A stretch of DNA of 64,000 bases from Coriaria nepalensis (lineage: Eukaryota > Streptophyta > Magnoliopsida > Cucurbitales > Coriariaceae). A program made the position numbers and the translations under genes. Shown in pieces: positions 23,601 to 36,600 of this stretch (its first letter is position 1; each line of letters opens with the position of its first letter). Under the pieces are notes generated by a model, which was not told where the DNA came from, ran no database searches, and saw nothing but the letters and a program-made list of their open reading frames with translations. The stretch lies in the NCBI GenBank assembly GCA_027186245.1, contig CP114481.1, positions 17,515,501 through 17,579,500 on the forward strand, given 5' to 3'.

Positions 23601-26600
23601 GAGACTCAGTTACATGAACTTAAGGCTAAACAAATGCATTGTTGCCTATAATAGATCAGCTGCAAGTTATGCACGAAAGTCATGTTTAAACGCCGAATTT
23701 CGTTCGAAGTGATTTAGAATGATTTACTGATTTAAGAGATGCAAAAATATGACTTTAAGGCTAAAAAATGCATAGTTGCCATCAATAGATCAATTGCAAG
23801 TTATGCATGAAAGTCGCGTTTTAAATGCAAAAAGAGAATTGGTACGAAGTGCTTTCAAACAATTTAATGATTGAAAAGACTGAGTGATATGCTTTTTAAT
23901 GGTAAAATAATGTATTGTTGTGTTCAGTAGATTAATTACAGGTTATGTAAGAAAATAATGTTTGAAGGCCGAAAATAGAATTCGTTCGAAGTGATTTAGA
24001 ATGATTTAATGACTAGAAGAGACTCAGTGACATGACTTTAGGGCTAAACAAATGCATTGTTCCCTATAATAGATCAGCTGCAAGTTATGCACGAAAGTCT
24101 TGTTTAAACGCCGAATTTCGTTCGAAGTGATTTTGAATGATTTACTGATTTAAGAGATGCAAAAATATGACTTTAAGGCTAAAAAATGCATAGTTGCCAT
24201 CAATAGATCAATTGCAAGTTATGCATGAAAGTCGCGTTTTAAATGCAAAAAGAGAATTGGTACGAAGTGCTTTGAAACAATTTAATGATTGAAAACACTG
24301 AGTTATATGCTTTGTAATGGTAAAATAATGTATTGTTGTGTTCAGTAGATTAATTACAGGTTATGTAAGAAAATAATGTTTGAAGGGCGAAAATAGAATT
24401 CGTTCGAATTAATGTAGAACGATTTAATGACTAGAAGAGACTCAGTGACATGACTTTAAGGCTAAACAAATGCATTGTTGCCTTCAATAGATCAACTGCA
24501 AGTTATGCACGAAAGTCATGTTTAAAGGCCGAATTTCGTTCGAAGTGATTTAGAATGATTTACTGACTAAAAGAGACGCAAAAATATGACTTTAAGGCTA
24601 AAAAAATGCATAGTTGCCATCAATAGATCAATTGCAAGTTATGCATGAAAGTCGCGTTTGAAATGCAAAAAGAGAATTGGTTCGAAGTTCCTTCAAACAG
24701 TTTAATGATTGAAAAGACTGAGTGATATGCTTTTTAATTCTAAAATAATGCATTATTGTCTTCTGTAGATTAATTACAAGTTACGTAAGAAAATAATGTT
24801 TGAAGGGCGAAAATAGAATTCGTTCGAATTTATTTAGAATGATTTAATAACTAGAAGAGACTCAGTGACATGACTTAAAGGCTAAACAAATGCATTGTTG
24901 CCTTCAATAGATCAACTGCAAGTTATGCACGAAAGTCATGTTTAAAGGCCGAATTTCGTTCAAACTGATTTAGAATGATTTGCTGACTGAAAGAGACGCA
25001 AAAATATGACATTAAGGCTAAAAAAATGAATAGTTGCCTTCAATAGATCAATTGCAAGTTATGCATGAAAGTCGCGTTTTAAATGCAAAAAGTGAATGGG
25101 TTCGAAGTGCCTCCAAACAATTTAATGATTGAAAAGACTGAGTGATATGCTTTTTAATGCTAATATAATGCATTATTGTCTTCTGTAGGTTAATTACAAG
25201 TTATGTAAGAAAATAATGTTTGAAGGGCGAAAATAGAATTCGTTCGAATTAATTTAGAATGATTTAATGACTAGAAGAGACTCAGTGACATGACTTTAAG
25301 GCCAAACAAATGCATTGTTGCCTTCAATAGATCAACTGCAAGTTATGCACGAAAGTCAGGTTTAAAGCACGAATTTCGTTCAAACTGATTTAGAATGATT
25401 TGCTGACTGAAAGAGACGCAAAAATATGACATTAAGGCTAAAAAAATGAATAGTTGCCTTCAATAGATCAATTGCAAGTTATGCATGAAAGTCGCGTTTT
25501 AAATGCAAAAAGAGAATTGGTTCGATGTGCCTTCAAACAATTTAATGATTGAAAAGACTGAGTGATATGCTTTTTAATGCTAAAATAATGCGTTGTTGTC
25601 TTCAGTAGATTAAGTGCAAGTTATGTAAGAAAATAATATTTGAAGGGCGAAAATAGAATTCGTTCGAATTAATTTAGAATGATTTAATGACTAGAAGAGA
25701 CTCAGTGACATGACTTTAAGGCTAAACAAATGCATTGTTGCCTATAATAGATCAGCTGCAAGTTATGCACGAAAGTCATGTTTAAACGCCGAATTTCGTT
25801 CGAAGTGATTTAGAATGATTTACTGATTTAAGAGATGCAAAAATATGACTTTAAGGCTAAAAAATGCATAGTTGCCATCAATAGATCAATTGCAAGTTAT
25901 GCATGAAAGTCGCGTTTTAAATGCAAAAAGAGAATTGGTACGAAGTGCCTTCAAACAATTTAATGATTGAAAAGACTGAGTGATACGCTTTTTAATGGTA
26001 AAATAATGTATTGTTGTGTTCAGTAGATTAATTACAGGTTATGTAAGAAAATAATGTTTGAAGGGCGAAAATAGAATTCGTTCGAATTAATGTAGAATGA
26101 TTTAATGACTAGAAGAGACTCAGTGACATGACTTTAAGGCTAAACAAATGCATTGTTGCCTTCAATAGATCAACTGCAAGTTATGCACGAAAGTCATGTT
26201 TAAAGGCCGAATTTCGTTCAAACTAATTTAGAATGATTTGCGGACTGAAAGAGACGCAAAAATATGACATTAAGGCTAAAAAAATGAATAGTTGCCTTCA
26301 ATAGATCAATTGCAAATTATGCATGAAAGTCGCGTTTTAAATGAAAAAAATTGAATTGGTTCGAAGTGCCTTCAAACAATTTAGTGATTGAAAAGACTGA
26401 GTGTTATGCTTTTTAATGCTAAAATAATGCATTATTGTCTTCTGTAGATTAATTACAAGTTATGTACGAAAATAATGTTTGAAGGCCGAAAATAGAACTT
26501 GCTCGAATTTATTTAGAATGATTTAATGACTAGAAGAGACTCAGTGACATGACTTTAAGGCTAAACAAATGCATTGTTGCCATCAATAGATCAGCTGCAA

Positions 26601-26956
26601 GTTATGCACGAAAGTCATGTTTAAAGGCCAAATTTCCTTCGAAGTGATTTAGAATGATTTACAGACTAAAAGAGACGCAAAAATATGACTTTAAGGCTAA
26701 AAAATGCATAGTTGCCATCAATAGATCAATTGCAAGTTATGCATGAAAGTCGCGTTTTAAATGCAAAAAGATAATTGGTTCGAAGTGCCTTGAAACAATT
26801 TAATGATTGAAAAGACTGAGTGATATGCTTTTTAATGCTAAAATAATGCATTATTGTCTTCAGTAGATTAATTACAAGTTATGTAAGAAAATAATGTTTG
26901 AAGGGCGAAAATAGAATTCGTTCGAATTAATTTAGAATGATTTAATGACTAGAAGA
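20669..26956 (+). repeat. Heterogeneous trimer units with short-range two-trimer similarities
   Basis: About fifteen units of mixed sub-types. Units at 20669 and 21507 resemble each other (TTTATTGACTAAAAG and GCATAATTGCC) at a two-trimer spacing of 838 bp. Units at 23603, 24021 and 25699 share TTTACTGATTTAAGAGATG, which is one base short. Units at 24859, 25279 and 26117 share TTGCTGACTGAAAG or a close form with an extra A in the AAAAAAATGAATAG tract. No long near-identical run is visible, so this looks like older sequence. Confidence 0.75.
23878..24020 (+). repeat. C monomer with an A-type patch after TTCGAA
   Basis: The monomer is C up to GAATTCGTTCGAA, then reads GTGATTTAGAATGATTTA as in A, and finishes with the C tail ATGACTAGAAGA. 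Length is unchanged at 143 bp. The pattern fits a short gene-conversion tract between A and C starting at the shared CGTTCGAA. Independent point changes are possible but would need several coordinated substitutions. Confidence 0.65.
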
Positions 26957-29051
26957 GACTCAGTGACATGATTTTAAAGCTAAACAAATGCAATTTTGCC
27001 TATAATAGATCAGCTGCAAGTTATGCACGAAAGTCTTGTTTAAAGGCTGAATTTCGTTCGAAGTTATTTAGAATGATTTACTGACTAAAAGAGATGCAAA
27101 AATATGACTTTAAAGCTAAAAAATGCATAGTTGCCATCAATACATCAATGGAAAGTTATGCATGAAAGTCGCATTTTAAATGCAAAAAGAGAATTGGTTC
27201 GAAGTGCCTTGAAACAGTTTAATGAATGAAAAGACTGAGTGATATGTTTTTTAATGCTAAAATAATGCATTATTGTCTTCTGTAGATTAATTACAAGTTA
27301 TGTAAGAGAATAATGTTTGAAGGGCGAAAATAGAATTCGTTCGAATTAATTTAGAATGATTTAATGACTAGAACAGACTCAGTGACATGATTTTAAGGCT
27401 AAACAAATGCAATTTTGCCTATAATAGATCAGCTGCAAGTTATGCACGAAAGTCTTGTTTAAAAGCTGAATTTCGTTCGAAGTGATTTAGAATGATTTAC
27501 TGACTAAAAGAGATGCAAAAATATGACTTTAAAGCTAAAAAATGCATAGTTGCCATCAATACATCAATGGAAAGTTATGCATGAAAGTCGCATTTTAAAT
27601 GCAAAAAGAGAATTGGTTCGAAGTGCCTTGAAACAGTTTAATGATTGAAAAGACTGAGTGATATGCTTTTTAATGCTAAAATAATGCATTATTGTCTTCA
27701 GTAGATTAATTGCAAGTTATGTAAAAAAATAATGTTTGAAGGGCGAAAATAGAATTCGTTCGAATTAATTTAGAATGATCTAATGACTAGAAGAGACTCA
27801 ATGACATGACTTTAAGGCTAAACAAATGCAATGTTGCCTATAATAGATCAGCTGCAAGTTATGCACGAAAGTCTTGTTTAAAGGCTGAATTTCGTTCGAA
27901 GTGATTTAGAATGATTTACAGACTAAAAGAGATGCAAAAATATGACTTTAAAGCTAAAAAATGCATAGTTGCCATCAATACATCAATGGAAAGTTATGCA
28001 TGAAAGTCGAATTTTAAATGCAAAAAGAGAATTGGTTCGAAGTGCCTTCAAACAGTTTAATGATTGAAAAGACTGAGTGATATGCTTTTTAATGCTAAAA
28101 TAATGCATTATTGTCTTCAGTAGATTAATTGCAAGTTATGTAAGAAAATAATATTTGAAGGGCGAAAATAGGATTTGTTCGAATTAATTTAGAATGATCT
28201 AATGACTAGAAGAGACTCAATGACATGACTTTAAGGCTAAACAAATGCAATGTCGGCTATAATAGATCAGCTGCAAGTTATGCACGAAAGTCTTGTTTAA
28301 AGGCTGAATTTCGTTCGAAGTGATTTAGAATGATTTACTGACTAAAAGAGATGCAAAAATATGACTTTAAAGCTAAAAAATGCATAGTTGCCATCAATAC
28401 ATCAATGGAAAGTTATGCATGAAAGTCGCATTTTAAATGCAAAAAGAGAATTGGTTCGAAGTGCCTTCAAACAGTTTAATGATTGAAAAGACTGAGTGAT
28501 ATGCTTTTTAATGCTAAAATAATGCATTATTGTCTTCAGTAGATTAATTGCAAGTTATGTAAGAAAATAATATTTGAAGGGCGAAAATAGGATTTGTTCG
28601 AATTAATTTAGAATGATCTAATGACTAGAAGAGACTCAATGACATGACTTTAAGGCTAAACAAATGCAATGTCGGCTATAATAGATCAGCTGCAAGTTAT
28701 GCACGAAAGTCTTGTTTAAAGGCTGAATTTCGTTCGAAGTGATTTAGAATGATTTACTGACTAAAAGAGATGCAAAAATATGACTTTAAAGCTAAAAAAT
28801 GCATAGTTGCCATCAATACATCAATGGAAAGTTATGCATGAAAGTCGCATTTTAAATGCAAAAAGAGAATTGGTTCGAATTGCCTTCAAACAGTTTAATG
28901 ATTGAAAAGACTGAGTGATATGCTTTTTAATGCTAGAATAATGCATTGTTGTCTTCAATAGATTAATTACAAGTTATGTAAGAAAATAATATTTGAAGGG
29001 CGAAAATAGAATTCGTTCGAATTAATTTAGAATGATTTAATGACTAGAAGA
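26957..29051 (+). repeat. Single-trimer family with ATACATCAATGGAAAG, five units
   Basis: Five consecutive units (26957, 27376, 27795, 28214, 28633) share B with CAATACATCAATGGAAAG in place of CAATAGATCAATTGCAAG, and A with GTCTTGTTTAAAGGCTG. The last two also share CAATGTCGGCTATAATAG. The B change destroys the GATC dyad that is otherwise conserved. The same family recurs as single members inside the HORs at 30.7-45 kb, so it was dispersed after arising. Confidence 0.85.
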
Positions 29052-30726
29052 GACTCAGTGACATGACTTTATGGCTAAACAAATGCATTGTTGCCTTCAA
29101 TAGATCAACAGCAAGTTATGCACGAAAGTCATGTTTAAACGCCGAATTTCGTTCGAAGTGATTTTGAATGATTTACAGATTTAAGAGATGCAAAAATATG
29201 ACTTTAAGGCTAAAAAATGCATAGTTGCCATCAATAGATCAATTGCAAGTTATGCATGAAAGTCGCGTTTTAAATGCAAAAAGAGAATTGGTCCGAAGTG
29301 CTTTGAAACAATTTAATGATTGAAAAGACTGAGTGATATGCTTTTTAATTTTAAAATAATGTATTGTTTTGTTCAGTAGATTAATTACAGGTTATGTAAG
29401 AAAATAATGTTTGAAGGGCGAAAATAGAATTCGTTCGAATAAATGTAGAATGATTTAATGACTAGAAGAGACTCAGTGACATGACTTTAAGGCTAAACAA
29501 ACGCATTGTTGCTTTCAATAGATCAACTGCAAGTTATGCACGAAAGTCATGTTTAAAGGCCGAATTTCGTTCGAAGTGATTTAGAATGATTTACTAACTA
29601 AAAGAGACGCAAAAATATGACTTTAAGGGTAAAAAATGCATAATTGCCACCAATAGATCAATTGCAAGTTATGCATGCAAGTCGCGTTTTAAATGCAAAA
29701 AGAGAATTGGTTCGAAGTGCCTTCAAACAGTTTAATGATTGAAAAGACTGAGTGATATCCTTTTTAATGCTAACATAATGCATTATTGTCTTCAGTAGAT
29801 TAATTGCAAGTTATGTAAAAAAATAATGTTTGAAGGGCGAAAATAGAATTCGTTCGAATTAATTTAGAATGATCTAATGACTAGAAGAGACTCAATGACA
29901 TGACTTTAAGGCTAAACAAATGCAATGTTGCCTATAATAGATCAGCTGCAAGTTATGCACGAAAGTCTTGTTTAAAGGCTGAATTTCGTTCGGAGTGATT
30001 TAGAATGATTTACAGACTAAAAGAGACGCAAAAATATGACTTTAAGGCTAAAAAATGCATAGTTTCCATCAATAAATCAATGGCAAGTTATGCATGAAAG
30101 TCGCATTTTAAATGCAAAAAGAGAATTGGTTCGAAGTGCCTTCCAACAGTTTAATGATTGAAAAGACTGAGTGATATGCTTTTTAATGCTAAAATAATGC
30201 ATTGTTGTCTTCAATAGATTAATTACAAGTTATGTAAGAAAATAATGTTTGAAGGGCGAAAATAGAATTCGTTCAAATTAATTTAGAATGATTTAATGAC
30301 TCGAAGAGACTCAGTGACATGACTTTAAGGCTAAACAAATGCATTGTTGCCTTCAATAGATCAACAGCAAGTTATGCACGAAAGTCATGTTTAAAGGCCG
30401 AATTTCGTTCGAAGTGATTTAGAATGATTTACTGACTAAAAGAGATGCAAAAATATGACTTTAAGGCTAAAAAATGCATAGTTGCCATCAATAGATCAAT
30501 TGCAAGTTATGCATGAAAGTCACGTATTAAATGCAAAAAGAGAATTGGTTCGAAGTGCCTGGAAACAATTTAATGATTGAAAAGACTGAGTGATATGCTT
30601 TTTAATGCTAAAATAATGCAATGTTGTCTTCAGTAGATTAATTGCAAGTTATGTAAAAAAATAATGTTTGAAGGGCGAAAATAGAATTCGTTCGAATTAA
30701 TTTAGAATGATCTAATGACTAGAAGA
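29052..30726 (+). repeat. Mixed trimer units
   Basis: Four units at 29052, 29470, 29889 and 30308 combine sub-types found on both sides. These include ACAGATTTAAGAGATG (one base short, 29052), TTACTAACTAAAAG (29470) and GTCTTGTTTAAAGG (29889). No HOR is apparent among them. Confidence 0.75.
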
Positions 30727-33241
30727 GACTCAATGACATGACTTTAAGGGTAAACAAATGCAATGTTGCCTATAATAGATCAGCTGCAAGTGATGCACGA
30801 AAGTCTTGTTTAAAGGCTGAATTTCGTTCGAAGTGATTTAGAATGATTTACTGACTAAAAGAGATGCAAAAATATGACTTTAAAGCTAAAAAATGCATAG
30901 TTGCCATCAATACATCAATGGAAAGTTATGCATGAAAGTCGCATTTTAAATGCAAAAAGAGAATTGGTTCGAAGTGCCTTCCAACAGTTTAATGATTGAA
31001 AAGACTGAGTGATATGCTTTTTAATGCTAAAATAATGCATTGTTGTCTTCAATAGATTAATTACAAGTTATGTAAGAAAAAAATGTTTGGAGTGCGAAAA
31101 TAGAATTCGTTCGAATTAATTTAGAATGATTTAATGACTAGAAGGGACTCATTGACATGATTTTAAGGCTAAACAAATGCATTGTTGCCTATAATAGATC
31201 AACTGCAAGTTATGCACGAAAGTCATGTTTAAAGGCAAAATTTCGTTCGAAGTGATTTAGAATGATTTAATGACTAAAAGAGACGCAAAAATATGACTTT
31301 AAGGCTAAAAAAAGCATAGTTGCCATCAATAGATCAATTGCAAGTAATGCATGAAAGTCGCGTTTGAAATGCAAAAAGAGAATTGGTTCGAAGTGCCTTG
31401 AAACAATTTAATGATTGAAAAGACTGAGTGATATGCTTTTTAATGCTAAAATAATGCAATGTTGTCTTCAGTAGATTAATTGCAAGTTATGTAAAAAAAT
31501 AATGTTTGAAGGGCGAAAATAGAATTCGTTCGAATTAATTTAGAATGATCTAATGACTAGAAGAGACTTAATGACATGGCTTTAAGGCTAAACAAATGCA
31601 TTGTTGCCTTCAACAGATCAACTGCAAGTTATGCACGAAAGTCATGTTTAAAGGCCGAATTTCGTTCGAAGTGATTTAGAATGATTTACTGACTAAAAGA
31701 GACGCAACAATATGACTTTAAGGCTAAAAAATGCTTAGTTGCCATCAATAGATCAATTGCAAGTTATGCATGAAAGTCGCGTTTTAAATGCAAAAAGAGA
31801 ATTGGTACGAAGTGCCTTCAAACAATTTAATGATTGAAAAGACTGAGTGATATGCTTTTTAATGCTAAAATAATGCAATGTTGTCTTCAGTAGATTAATT
31901 GCAAGTTATGTAAAAAAATAATGTTTGAAGGGCGAAAATAGAATTCGTTCGAATTAATTTAGAATGATCTAATGACTAGAAGAGACTCAATGACATGACC
32001 TTAAGGCTAAACAAATGCAATGTTGCCTATAATAGATCAGCTGCAAGTTATGCACGAAAGTCTTGTTTAAAGGCTGAATTTCGTTCGAAGTGATTTAGAA
32101 TGATTTACTGACTAAAAGAGATGCAAAAATATGACTTTAAAGCTAAAAAATGCATAGTTGCCATCAATACATCAATGGAAAGTTATGCTTGAAAGTCGCA
32201 TTTTAAATGCAAAAAGAGAATTGGTTCGAAGTGCCTTCCAACAGTTTAATGATTGAAAAGACTGAGTGATATGCTTTTTAATGCTAAAATAATGCATTGT
32301 TGTCTTCAATAGATTAATTACAAGTTATGTAAGAAAAAAATGTTTGGAGTGCGAAAATAGAATTCGTTCGAATTAATTTAGAATGATTTAATGACTAGAA
32401 GAGACTCATTGACATGATTTTAAGGCTAAACAAATGCATTGTTGCCTATAATAGATCAACTGCAAGTTATGCACGAAAGTCATGTTTAAAGGCAAAATTT
32501 CGTTCGAAGTGATTTAGAATGATTTAATGACTAAAAGAGACGCAAAAATATGACTTTAAGGCTAAAAAAAGCATAGTTGCCATCAATAGATCAATTGCAA
32601 GTAATGCATGAAAGTCGCGTTTGAAATGCAAAAAGAGAATTGGTTCGAAGTGCCTTGAAACAATTTAATGATTGAAAAGACTGAGTGATATGCTTTTTAA
32701 TGCTAAAATAATGCAATGTTGTCTTCAGTAGATTAATTGCAAGTTATGTAAAAAAATAATGTTTGAAGGGCGAAAATAGAATTCGTTCGAATTAATTTAG
32801 AATGATCTAATGACTAGAAGAGACTCAATGACATGACTTTAAGGCTAAACAAATGCATTGTTGCCTTCAATAGGATCAACTGCAAGTTATGCACGAAAGT
32901 CATGTTTAAAGGCCGAATTTCGTTCGAAGTGATTTAGAATGATTTACTGACTAAAAGAGACGCAAAAATATGACTTTAAGGCTAAAAAATGCATAGTTGC
33001 CATCAATAGATCAATTGCAAGTTATGCATGCAAGTCGCGTTTTAAATGCAAAAAGAGAATTGGTTCGAAGTGCCTTCCAACAGATTAATGATTGAAAAGA
33101 CTGAGTGATATGCTTTTTAATTCTAAAATAATGCATTATTATCTTCTGTAGATTAATTACAAGTTATGTAAGAAAATAATGTTTGAAGGGCGAAAATAGA
33201 ATTCGTTCGAATTAATTTAGAATGATCTAATGACTAGAAGA
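30727..33241 (+). repeat. 1257-bp HOR (three trimers), two copies
   Basis: Units 30727/31146/31565 and 31984/32403/32822 form two copies. Shared markers in order are AATACATCAATGGAAAG with TTCCAACAG and TTTGGAGTGCG, then CTCATTGACATGATTTT with GGCAAAATTTCG, AAAAAAAGCATAG and CAAGTAATGC, and then TTGCCTTCAA(C/T)AG with the GTCATG-type A. The second copy has one extra G (AATAGGATCAAC at about 32872), making it 1258 bp. The same member types, in a longer series, build the 2515-bp repeat that follows. Confidence 0.87.
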
Positions 33242-33660
33242 GACTCAATGACATGACTTTAAGGCTAAACAAATGCAATGTTGCCTATAATAGATCAGCT
33301 GCAAGTTATGCACGAAAGTCTTGTTTAAAGGCTGAATTTCGTTCGAAGTGATTTAGAATGATTTACTGACTAAAAGAGATGCAAAAATATGACTTTAAAG
33401 CTAAAAAATGCATAGTTGCCATCAATACATCAATGGAAAGTTATGCATGAAAGTCGCATTTTAAATGCAAAAAGAGAATTGGTTCGAAGTGCCTTCAAAC
33501 AGTTTAATGATTGAAAAGACTGAGTGATATGCTTTTTAATGCTAAAATAATGCATTATTGTCTTCAGTAGATTAATTGCAAGTTATGTAAGAAAATAATA
33601 TTTGAAGGGCGAAAATAGGATTTGTTCGAATTAATTTAGAATGATCTAATGACTAGAAGA
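33242..33660 (+). repeat. Bridging trimer unit
   Basis: This is one 419-bp unit of the ATACATCAATGG family between the 1257-bp doublet and the 2515-bp repeat. Its C carries ATATTTGAAGGG and GGATTTGTTCG, the same variants as in the units at 27795 and 28214. Confidence 0.75.
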
Positions 33661-36600
33661 GACTCAATGACATGACTTTAAGGCTAAACAAATGCAATGT
33701 TGCCTATAATAGATCAGCTGCAAGTTATGCACGAAAGTCTTGTTTAAAGGCTGAATTTCGTTCGAAGTGATTTAGAATGATTTACTGACTAAAAGTGATG
33801 CAAAAATATGACTTTAAAGCTAAAAAATGCATAGTTGCCATCAATACATCAATGGAAAGTTATGCATGAAAGTCGCATTTTAAATGCAAAAAGAGAATTG
33901 GTTCGGAGTGCCTTCAAACAGTTTAATGATTGAAAAGACTGAGTGATATGCTTTTTAATGCTAAAATAATGCATTATTGTCTTCTGTAGATTAATTACAA
34001 GTTATGTAAGAAAAAAATGTTTGGAGTGCGAAAATAGAATTCGTTCGAATTAATTTAGAATGATTTAATGACTAGAAGAGACTCAGTGACATGATTTTAA
34101 GGCTAAACAAATGCATTGTTGCCTATAATAGATCAACTGCAAGTTATGCACGAAAGTCATGTTTAAAGGCAAAATTTTGTTCGAAGTGATTTAGAATGAT
34201 TTAATGACTAAAAGAGACGCAAAAATATGACTTTAAGGCTAAAAAAAGCATAGTTGCCATCAATAGATCAATTGCAAGTAATGCATGAAAGTCGCGTTTG
34301 AAATGCAAAAAGAGAATTGGTTCGAAGTGCCTTGAAACAATTTAATGATTGAAAAGACTGAGTGATATGCTTTTTAATGCTAAAATAATGTATTGTTGTG
34401 TTCAGTAGATTAATTACAAGTTATGTAAGAAAATAATGTTTGAAGGGCGAAAATAGAATTCATTCGAATTAATGTAGAATGATTTAATGACTAGAAGAGA
34501 CTCAGTGACATGACTTTAAGGCTAAACAAATGCATTGTTGCCTTCAATAGATCAACTGCAAGTTATGCACGAAAGTCATGTTTAAAGGCCGAATTTCGTT
34601 CGAAGTGATTTAGAATGATTTACTGACTAAAAGAGACGCAAAAATATGACTTTAAGGCTAAAAAATGCATAGTTGCCATCAATAGATCAATTGCAAGTTA
34701 TGCATGCAAGTCGCGTTTTAAATGCAAAAAGAGAATTGGTTCGAAGTGCCTTCAAACAGTTTAATGATTGAAAAGACTGAGTGATATGCTTTTTAATTCT
34801 AAAATAATGCATTATTGTCTTCTGTAGATTAATTACAAGTTATGTAAGAAAATAATGTTTGAAGGGCGAAAATAGAATTCGTTCGAATTAATTTAGAATG
34901 ATTTAATGACTAGAAGAGACTCAGTGACATGACTTTGAGGCTAAACAAATGCATTGTTGCCTTCAATAGATCAACTGCAAGTTATGCATGAAAGTCATGT
35001 TTAAAGGCCGAATTTCGTTCAAACTGATTTAGAATGATTTGCTGACTGAAAGAGACGCAAAAATATGACATTAATGCTAAAAAAATGAATAGTTGCCTTC
35101 AATAGATCAATTGCAAGTTATGCATGAAAGTCGCGTTTTAAATGCAAAAAGAGAATTGGTTCGATGTGCCTTCAAACAATTTAATGATTGAAAAGACTGA
35201 GTGATATGCTTTTTAATGCTAAAATAATGCATTATTGTCTTCAGTAGATTAATTACAAGTTATGTAAGAAAATAATGTTTGAAGGGCGAAAATAGAATTC
35301 GTTCGAATTAAATTAAAATGATTTAATGACTAGAAGAGACTCAGTTACATGACTTTAAGGCTAAATAAATGCATTGTTGCCTATAATAGATCAGCTGCAA
35401 GTTATGCACGAAAGTCATGTTTAAAGGCCGAATTTCGTTCGAAGTGATTTAGAATGATTTACTGACTAAAAGAGACGCAAAAATATGACTTTAAGGCTAA
35501 AAAAAGCATAGTTGCCATCAATAGATCAATTGCAAGTAATGCATGAAAGTCGCGTTTGAAATGCAAAAAGAGAATTGGTTCGAAGTGCCTTGAAACAATT
35601 TAATGATTGAAAAGACTGAGTGATATGCTTTTTAATGCTAAAATAATGCAATGTTGTCTTCAGTAGATTAATTGCAAGTTATGTAAAAAAATAATGTTTG
35701 AAGGGCGAAAATAGAATTCGTTCGAATTAATTTAGAATGATCTAATGACTAGAAGAGACTCAATGACATGACTTTAAGGCTAAACAAATGCATTGTTGCC
35801 TTCAACAGATCAACTGCAAGTTATGCACGAAAGTCATGTTTAAAGGCCGAATTTCGTTCGAAGTGATTTAGAATGATTTACTGACTAAAAGAGACGCAAA
35901 AATATGACTTTAAAGCTAAAAAATGCATAGTTGCCATCAATAGATCAATTGCAAGTTATGCATGCAAGTCGCGTTTTAAATGCAAAAAGAGAATTGGTTC
36001 GAAGTGCCTTCAAACAGTTTAATGATTGAAAAGACTGAGTGATATGCTTTTTAATTCTAAAATAATGCATTATTGTCTTCTGTAGATTAATTACAAGTTA
36101 TGTAAGAAAATAATGTTTGAAGGGCGAAAATAGAATTCGTTCGAATTAATTTAGAATGATTTAATGACTAGAAGAGACTCAGTGACATGACTTTAAGGCT
36201 AAACAAATGCAATGTTGCCTATAATAGATCAGCTGCAAGTTATGCACGAAAGTCTTGTTTAAAGGCTGAATTTCGTTCGAAGTGATTTAGAATGATTTAC
36301 TGACTAAAAGTGATGCAAAAATATGACTTTAAAGCTAAAAAATGCATAGTTGCCATCAATACATCAATGGAAAGTTATGCATGAAAGTCGCATTTTAAAT
36401 GCAAAAAGAGAATTGGTTCGGAGTGCCTTCAAACAGTTTAATGATTGAAAAGACTGAGTGATATGCTTTTTAATGCTAAAATAATGCATTATTGTCTTCT
36501 GTAGATTAATTACAAGTTATGTAAGAAAAAAATGTTTGGAGTGCGAAAATAGAATTCGTTCGAATTAATTTAGAATGATTTAATGACTAGAAGAGACTCA

